Of a stretch of 9,201 nt of DNA, positions 5,196-9,201 are shown piece by piece. Below the pieces are notes generated by a model. That model was not told the DNA's origin. It made no database searches and was given only the letters and a program-made list of their open reading frames with translations. Location: the NCBI GenBank assembly GCA_003158885.1, contig PMLN01000239.1:5468-14668 (forward strand), read 5' to 3'. Numbering within the stretch: position 1 is the first letter of the stretch; each line of letters begins with the position of its first letter. The stretch comes from Anaerolineae bacterium. Its GTDB lineage: Bacteria; Chloroflexota; Anaerolineae; Anaerolineales; Villigracilaceae. Made by a program: the position numbers and the translations under genes.

Positions 5196-7592
5196 ATGAT
5201 CAGTTTAACGATCAATGGTCAGACCTTGGAAGTCCCTGAGAATACTACGATTCTTAATGCCGCACGGCAGGCTGGAATTGTCATACCCACTTTATGCCAT
5301 CACAAGGATCTCACGCCTTACGGCGGCTGCCGTTTATGTTCTGTGGACATTCAAGGCATGCGCCTGCCGGCCACGGCCTGCACCATGCTTGTCTCGCCGG
5401 GCATGGTGGTGCAAACCGAAAGCCCCGCGCTGACCCAGTATCGCCGCACCATCCTCGAACTGCTGCTGGTCAGGTTTTACGACGCCGGTTACACCCATGA
5501 TGGCTCAGCCCAACTCGAACTGGATACCCAGTTCGCGCATTGGGTGCGCTATTACGACATTGATATGAAAAGTGCCATGGCGAAAGAGCCGTTCCGCCAG
5601 ATTGATAGCGATCCCAATCCCTTCATCTGGGTGGATAAGAATAAGTGCATCATGTGCACTCGCTGCGTGCGCGCCTGCGCCGAAGTGCAGGGACGTTTTG
5701 TCTGGACTCAGGCCTACCGCGGCTACGATCTTAGAATTGTGGCCGGTTTGGATACTACCATGCTTCAGGCGCGCTGCGAATCGTGCGGCGCCTGCGTGGC
5801 GCACTGCCCAACGGGCGCCTTGGATAACAAGATGTCGCTCAAGCTGGGCATGCCGGATCGGACGGTCTCGACCATCTGTCCGTATTGCGGCGTAGGCTGC
5901 CAGTTGGATTTGAATGTCAAGGATGATGTGCCGGGCGGGCGCGTCTTATCCGTTTCTTCGAGTGAAAAGGCCCCGGTAAACGGCGACCATCTGTGTGTCA
6001 AGGGACGCTATGGTTATGAATTTATCCATTCGGAGAATCGTCTGAAACAACCCCGCGTCCGCAAGTATTTGCTGGATGGCGTGGCGCGTCCAAAAGATCG
6101 CGGCCCCTGGGTGGATGTGGATTGGGACACGGCCTTGAATATTGTCGCCAAAGGCTTGAACTCTGCCCGCAGCCAGTATGGTCCGGACAGCATCGGCTTG
6201 TTGACCTCCGGCAAGGTGTTTAACGAGGAAAATTACCTGATGGGTAAGTTTGCCCGTCAAGTGCTTGGCACCAATAACATTGATTGCAGCGTCCATCTCA
6301 ACCACCGCAGTGTTGTGGATGGTCTTAATGACTCATTGGGATTGCCTGCCATGTCGAATTCCATGCAGGACATTGCCGGGAATGCTCGCACCATTCTGGT
6401 GATCGGTTCCAATATCACCGAGAATCATCCTGTTTTTGGATCGAAGATTCGTCAGGCAGTCCTGCGCCGCAAGGCTCAATTGATCGTTGCCAGCCCCATC
6501 TTCTTCAACATCGAGGAATATGCCGCCCTCTCCCTGCGCTACAAACCCGGCACGGAGACTGCCTTGTTGAATGGCCTCATGCGCATCATCCTGGAAAAAG
6601 GCTGGGAGGATAAGAAGTTCATTCAGAAGCGCACGCAGGGTTTCGAGGAGTTCAGATCGCTGGTGGATAAATATCCGCTCGATAAGGTATCTCAGTTAAC
6701 CGGTGTGCCTGCTGAAAAATTGAATGCGGCCGCCGAGATCATCGCCGGGAATCATCCGATGGCTGTTATCTGGGGCTCGGACCTTGCCACCCAGGTTGCG
6801 GGTGTGGACAATGCCTCGGATTTGGCCAACCTGCAGTTGCTCATGGGTAATCTGGGTGTTTCCGGCGGCGGCGTGGCTCCCCTGCGGACTCAGAATAACT
6901 CGCAGGGCGCCTGCGACATGGGCGGCCTTCCCTCGGTTTATCCGGGTTATCAGTTGGTCGCCGATAAGCAGGCTCATAAGAAATTTGAGACTGCCTGGGG
7001 AACCGATTTGCCGGTGAACGCTGGCTTATCCGCTTTGGAAATGATGAAGGCCGTGAATCAGGGTTCCTTGAAAGCTCTCTTTATTCTGGGTGAGAATCTC
7101 TGGTCGGATGAGAACAGCGCCTATATCCGGCGCTCACTCGATCAATGCGAATTTGTCGTCCTCTGCGAAGCCCTCTCCTCTGAAGCCTGTCATCATGCCG
7201 ATGTCTGTCTGCCCGGTGTAAGTTTCGCGGAGAATACCGGCACCTATACCAACACCGAGCGCCGCGTCCAATTCGTCCGGCAAGCCATTCAGCCGCAGGG
7301 AGATTCCAAGCCTGAGTGGCAGATCATCTCGGATTTGGCGCGTAGGATACTTGTTCAAAATGACAAACGCACTGCGGGCGCCATGTATTCCGGCTGGGTC
7401 TACAAAGATACCCGTGAGATCATGAGCGAGATCGCCGCCTTGACGCCCATCTACGCCGGCGTATCCCATGAACGGCTGGAGCGCGGTGACGTTCTCCTGT
7501 GGCCTGTGCGCAGTTTTGCGGATTCCGGCTCGCCCATCCTCTATGAATCCGATTTCCCGCTCGGCAAAGCCCGCTTCATGCCCGTCGGCTGA
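5196..7592 (+). CDS. fdhF: NuoG/FdhA-type molybdopterin oxidoreductase alpha subunit, catalytic Cys/Sec replaced and C-terminus short
   Basis: This 798-residue protein resembles formate dehydrogenase alpha subunits with a NuoG-like N-terminus. Residues 1-75 are a [2Fe-2S] domain (Cys34, 45, 48, 62). Residues 90-115, where the His-Cys3 cluster should be, have no cysteine. Two [4Fe-4S] clusters follow (Cys151, 154, 157, 161 and 194, 197, 200, 204). The molybdopterin domain starts with CPYCGVGC (228-235) and Cys267-Val-Lys269. Where the family has Cys or Sec before a conserved His, the protein reads VHLNHRSV, giving Asn369-His370. The later RTQNNSQGACDMG (Arg564) is conserved. The protein stops at ARFMPVG, just before the C-terminal dinucleotide-binding domain. 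It probably forms the electron-transfer core between NuoEF and the hydrogenase. Formate dehydrogenase activity is doubtful, so the name reflects ancestry only. Confidence 0.88.
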   Translation: MISLTINGQTLEVPENTTILNAARQAGIVIPTLCHHKDLTPYGGCRLCSVDIQGMRLPATACTMLVSPGMVVQTESPALTQYRRTILELLLVRFYDAGYTHDGSAQLELDTQFAHWVRYYDIDMKSAMAKEPFRQIDSDPNPFIWVDKNKCIMCTRCVRACAEVQGRFVWTQAYRGYDLRIVAGLDTTMLQARCESCGACVAHCPTGALDNKMSLKLGMPDRTVSTICPYCGVGCQLDLNVKDDVPGGRVLSVSSSEKAPVNGDHLCVKGRYGYEFIHSENRLKQPRVRKYLLDGVARPKDRGPWVDVDWDTALNIVAKGLNSARSQYGPDSIGLLTSGKVFNEENYLMGKFARQVLGTNNIDCSVHLNHRSVVDGLNDSLGLPAMSNSMQDIAGNARTILVIGSNITENHPVFGSKIRQAVLRRKAQLIVASPIFFNIEEYAALSLRYKPGTETALLNGLMRIILEKGWEDKKFIQKRTQGFEEFRSLVDKYPLDKVSQLTGVPAEKLNAAAEIIAGNHPMAVIWGSDLATQVAGVDNASDLANLQLLMGNLGVSGGGVAPLRTQNNSQGACDMGGLPSVYPGYQLVADKQAHKKFETAWGTDLPVNAGLSALEMMKAVNQGSLKALFILGENLWSDENSAYIRRSLDQCEFVVLCEALSSEACHHADVCLPGVSFAENTGTYTNTERRVQFVRQAIQPQGDSKPEWQIISDLARRILVQNDKRTAGAMYSGWVYKDTREIMSEIAALTPIYAGVSHERLERGDVLLWPVRSFADSGSPILYESDFPLGKARFMPVG

Positions 7593-7682
7593 GCGCACCC
7601 GTGTCATTCTGAGCGACCGAAGGGAGCGAAGAATCTCGCTGCTAAGCGGCGGAGATCCTTCATTCATACAAAGAGCGCACCC
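7591..7682. repeat. REP/MITE-like element flanked by 10-bp direct repeats
   Basis: A 72-base segment (7601-7672) is flanked by identical GAGCGCACCC copies at 7591-7600 and 7673-7682. It contains ATTCT (7606-7610) paired with AGAAT (7630-7634) in the pattern ATTCTGAGCGA...GCGAAGAATCTC. A second hairpin follows, ATCTCGCTGC against GCGGCGGAGAT (about 7633-7655). The first direct repeat overlaps the last two bases of the fdhF stop. Removing the insert plus one repeat copy leaves the stop codon unchanged. The element looks like a small non-autonomous mobile repeat with a target duplication. Confidence 0.6.
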
Positions 7683-7703
7683 AACGATATTTACCAGTTT
7701 AAT

Positions 7704-7752
7704 AACCTCACCGCCCAGAGAAACCTTTTTCCTTGGCGGTGAGGTTTTATTT
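7704..7752 (+). terminator. Strong hairpin terminator after the operon
   Basis: AACCTCACCGCC at 7704-7715 and GGCGGTGAGGTT at 7735-7746 form a perfect 12-bp stem around a 19-base loop, which can pair further (GAGAAA with TTTTTC). The stem is followed by TTTATTT at 7746-7752, giving a typical intrinsic terminator for the plus-strand operon. It lies 111 bases beyond the fdhF stop, after the repeat element. Confidence 0.8.
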
Positions 7753-7909
7753 CGGCAAACGCTACTCCGCTGCATTGAACTCAGTCATTCAAACCTACGG
7801 AGGCGGAGCCAACTACTTCCCCAAATACTGTGTCTTGACTCCCTCCCTAAATATCGACGATCCCATCACCGAATCTTCACCCCAAAATTTTCTCGTCGGA
7901 TTTGGCTAG
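7733..7909 (+). pseudogene. Possible remnant of an unidentified gene
   Basis: A plus-strand frame from a TTG at 7733 to the TAG at 7907-7909 gives 58 residues, including TYGGGANYFPKYC and DDPITESSPQNFLVGFG. The third codon positions are C-rich and the residue mix looks protein-like. There is no ATG, no ribosome binding site, and the first codons lie inside the terminator stem. I cannot identify a family. The best reading is the 3' end of a decayed gene, with a chance open frame as the alternative. Confidence 0.25.
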
Positions 7910-8045
7910 CCGAGGTGGCCTCAAGCCACCATCAGCTGCATCTGCGCCATGAGGCGCAGGAGGAGGGTTGGGGTAGGGCTGGCCTCCCACCGCTATCGGT
8001 GGACAATACAATAAACACAGAGACTGCTAAAAGGCGGTCTCGCAA
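7910..8045. other. Cluster of four hairpins in the terminator-methyltransferase gap
   Basis: Within 130 bases there are four short inverted repeats: GGTGGC/GCCACC (7914-7919, 7925-7930), CTGCGCC/GGCGCAG (7942-7948, 7953-7959), CCACCG/CGGTGG (7987-7992, 7997-8002) and AGACTGC/GCGGTCT (8021-8027, 8034-8040, one G-T pair). A G-rich run, GGAGGGTTGGGGTAGGG (7962-7978), lies between the second and third and resembles a common dispersed repeat. No gene on either strand here is convincing. The block could be repeat debris or a structured RNA; nothing in the sequence decides between them. Confidence 0.4.
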
Positions 8046-8134
8046 CAGGTTTTCCAAAGCTACTACTGGGGGATATGTGCCTCTATTATCAATTAAAGCA
8101 AATTTCTGTAAGCCCGTTCTTTTCTGCTCAAGAG

Positions 8135-8140
8135 TATAAT
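8135..8140 (+). promoter_or_regulatory. Candidate -10 element for the methyltransferase gene
   Basis: A consensus TATAAT sits 61 bases before the methyltransferase start in DNA that is clearly more AT-rich than the operon. No good -35 box lies 16-18 bases upstream, so the assignment is weak. An alternative pair is TTGGTT at 8160-8165 with TATAAG at 8182-8187 (16-base spacer). Either would fit separate transcription of this gene after the upstream terminator. Confidence 0.3.
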
Positions 8141-8201
8141 TAACATGTCCTTGATCTTGTTGGTTCTTCACTGCACCTCTCTATAAGGTCTGAAAAAATC
8201 A

Positions 8202-9173
8202 ATGCACAATTTATCTTTGTTTCAAGAGCAGAAGCCCATCGAATCGCATTTTAGGAATGATGCCGAAATTGTAGTATTCCATGGCGATGTAACGGAGTTG
8301 CTCGGGGAAATTCCAAACGAATCTATAAGTCTAATCGTCACATCCCCACCCTACAACTTGGGAAAGGAATATGAAACCCGTCAAAGCGTACAAGACTATC
8401 TAGCAGCACAGGCTACGGTTATTTCAGGGCTCGTTAGGGTACTTTCACCTAAAGGCAGTCTTTGCTGGCAAGTTGGAAACTTTGTAGATAAAGGCGAAAT
8501 ATTTCCATTGGATATTCTTTATTACTCGATCTTCAAAGAATTAGGCTTGAAGCTACGTAATCGCATTGTATGGCGTTTCGGGCACGGTTTACACGCTAGT
8601 CGCAGACTGAGCGGCAGATATGAAACAATTTGCTGGTTCACAAAGTCGGATGATTATTATTTCAATTTGGATAATATTAGAGTTCCGGCAAAGTACCCCG
8701 GTAAGCGACATTACAAGGGTCCAAAAAAAGGGCAAATCTCAGGTAATCCGCTAGGTGTAAACCCCACTGACACATGGGAAGCCAATATCCTACAAGATTG
8801 GGAGGCGAAATGGTGGGATATTCCAAATGTAAAATCTAATCATCCAGAGAAAACAACTCACCCATGTTCTTTTCCGGTTGAATTAATAGAACGTCTTGTA
8901 CTGGCTCTAACCCAAAAAGGCGAATGGGTGTTCGATCCTTTTGCAGGAGTTGGTTCTTCCCTGATTGCTGCACTGATGCATGAACGCCGGGCAATAGGTG
9001 CAGAGAAAGAAAAAGGTTATATAAAAGAAGCAAAAGATCGAATCGATCAATTATTTGCTGGCACACTGCCTATTCGCCCAATGGGAATGCCGGTATATGA
9101 ACCAACTGGAAAAGAAAGTGTATCTAAAATTCCAGACGAATGGTTAAATATGAACAAGGTGGCAAAGAGATGA
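8202..9173 (+). CDS. Site-specific DNA methyltransferase, beta class (N4-cytosine or N6-adenine)
   Basis: This 323-residue enzyme would transfer a methyl group from S-adenosylmethionine to an exocyclic amino group in DNA. The catalytic motif IV, TSPPYN (47-52), comes first. The cofactor motifs come late: motif X-like HPEKTTHPCSFPVELIERLV (214-233) and motif I DPFAGVGSS (245-253). That IV-X-I order defines the beta class. The SPPY form is common in N4-cytosine enzymes, but base specificity is not certain. A target-recognition region would lie between (about 120-210). The gene is AT-richer than the operon: 25 of 60 bases are G+C at 8221-8280, against 38 of 60 at 4261-4320. This points to separate acquisition. 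No restriction enzyme is visible in the window; one could follow downstream. The ribosome binding site is weak (AAGG at 8185-8188). Confidence 0.92.
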   Translation: MHNLSLFQEQKPIESHFRNDAEIVVFHGDVTELLGEIPNESISLIVTSPPYNLGKEYETRQSVQDYLAAQATVISGLVRVLSPKGSLCWQVGNFVDKGEIFPLDILYYSIFKELGLKLRNRIVWRFGHGLHASRRLSGRYETICWFTKSDDYYFNLDNIRVPAKYPGKRHYKGPKKGQISGNPLGVNPTDTWEANILQDWEAKWWDIPNVKSNHPEKTTHPCSFPVELIERLVLALTQKGEWVFDPFAGVGSSLIAALMHERRAIGAEKEKGYIKEAKDRIDQLFAGTLPIRPMGMPVYEPTGKESVSKIPDEWLNMNKVAKR

Positions 9174-9183
9174 AAATAGTAGT

Positions 9184-9195
9184 TTGACAATGTCA
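9184..9195 (+). promoter_or_regulatory. TTGACA box overlapping a palindrome at the window end
   Basis: A consensus -35 hexamer TTGACA (9184-9189) overlaps the perfect palindrome TGACAATGTCA (9185-9195), just after the methyltransferase stop. This could be a promoter with a repressor or controller-protein site for a gene downstream. The expected -10 position lies outside the window, so the call is tentative. Confidence 0.3.
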
Positions 9196-9201
9196 CATTA
9201 A

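Noticed and set aside
6300..6302. Possible selenocysteine codon at the catalytic position
   Set aside because: The codon is AAC (Asn), not TGA. There is no in-frame TGA before 7590, and hence no sign of a selenoprotein.
7134..7775. 213-residue open frame on the minus strand
   Set aside because: It is mostly the antisense of fdhF and of palindromic repeats, with no domain or ribosome site that would support it.
7468..8139. 223-residue open frame on the plus strand running from inside fdhF through the gap
   Set aside because: It begins in the wrong frame of fdhF, crosses the repeat, terminator and hairpin cluster, and has no recognisable domain.
9170..9187. Next gene overlapping the methyltransferase stop (ATGA at 9170-9173)
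   Set aside because: The frame ends after five codons at 9185-9187, so it is not a gene.

Overview
The window holds most of one plus-strand operon of an anaerobe, followed by a short accessory region with a DNA methyltransferase. The operon genes match the soluble and maturation parts of a formate hydrogenlyase (group 4a [NiFe]-hydrogenase) joined to the NADH-dehydrogenase-like module seen in NAD(P)-linked hydrogenases and formate dehydrogenases. The gene set, the moderately GC-rich coding DNA and the intergenic palindromes of the ATTGCGAG...GAAGCAATCTC and ATTCTGAGCGA...GAAGAATCTC kinds suggest an uncultured Chloroflexota (Anaerolineae-like) fermenter. That placement is inference from memory of such genomes.

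Layout. 1-345: 3' part of hycF (iron-sulfur subunit). 332-1120: hycG (hydrogenase small subunit). 1124-1528: hycH (maturation). 1525-1977: hycI (protease that matures the large subunit). These four overlap or nearly touch. 1978-2204: a palindromic repeat pair, inserted next to a duplicated copy of the next gene's start. 2205-2591: a small thioredoxin-like [2Fe-2S] protein. 2603-2748: a 73-bp tandem duplication over the start of the next gene. 2688-3185: nuoE-like. 3186-3369: gap with a palindromic repeat. 3370-5022: nuoF-like. 5023-5195: second gap with nested palindromes. 5196-7592: a NuoG/FdhA-type molybdopterin protein. 7593-7752: repeat element and a strong hairpin terminator. 7753-8201: structured, largely non-coding DNA with a possible gene remnant. 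8202-9173: AT-richer beta-class DNA methyltransferase, perhaps part of a restriction-modification system that continues beyond the window.

How the genes fit together. NuoE and NuoF would pass electrons between NAD(H), via FMN, and the iron-sulfur chain of the FdhA-like subunit. HycF and HycG would carry electrons to the [NiFe] site of a large subunit expected upstream. HycH and HycI mature that subunit. The main observation is that several redox centres expected in these families are missing. The FdhA-like protein has Asn where the Mo/W-ligating Cys or Sec should be, has lost the His-Cys3 cluster ligands, and stops before the C-terminal pterin-binding domain. The NuoF N-terminal thioredoxin-like domain has lost all its cysteines. 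The complex may therefore be a NADH-linked hydrogenase that uses a formate-dehydrogenase-derived protein as a structural or electron-transfer subunit rather than as a formate-oxidising enzyme. This is a hypothesis from sequence only.
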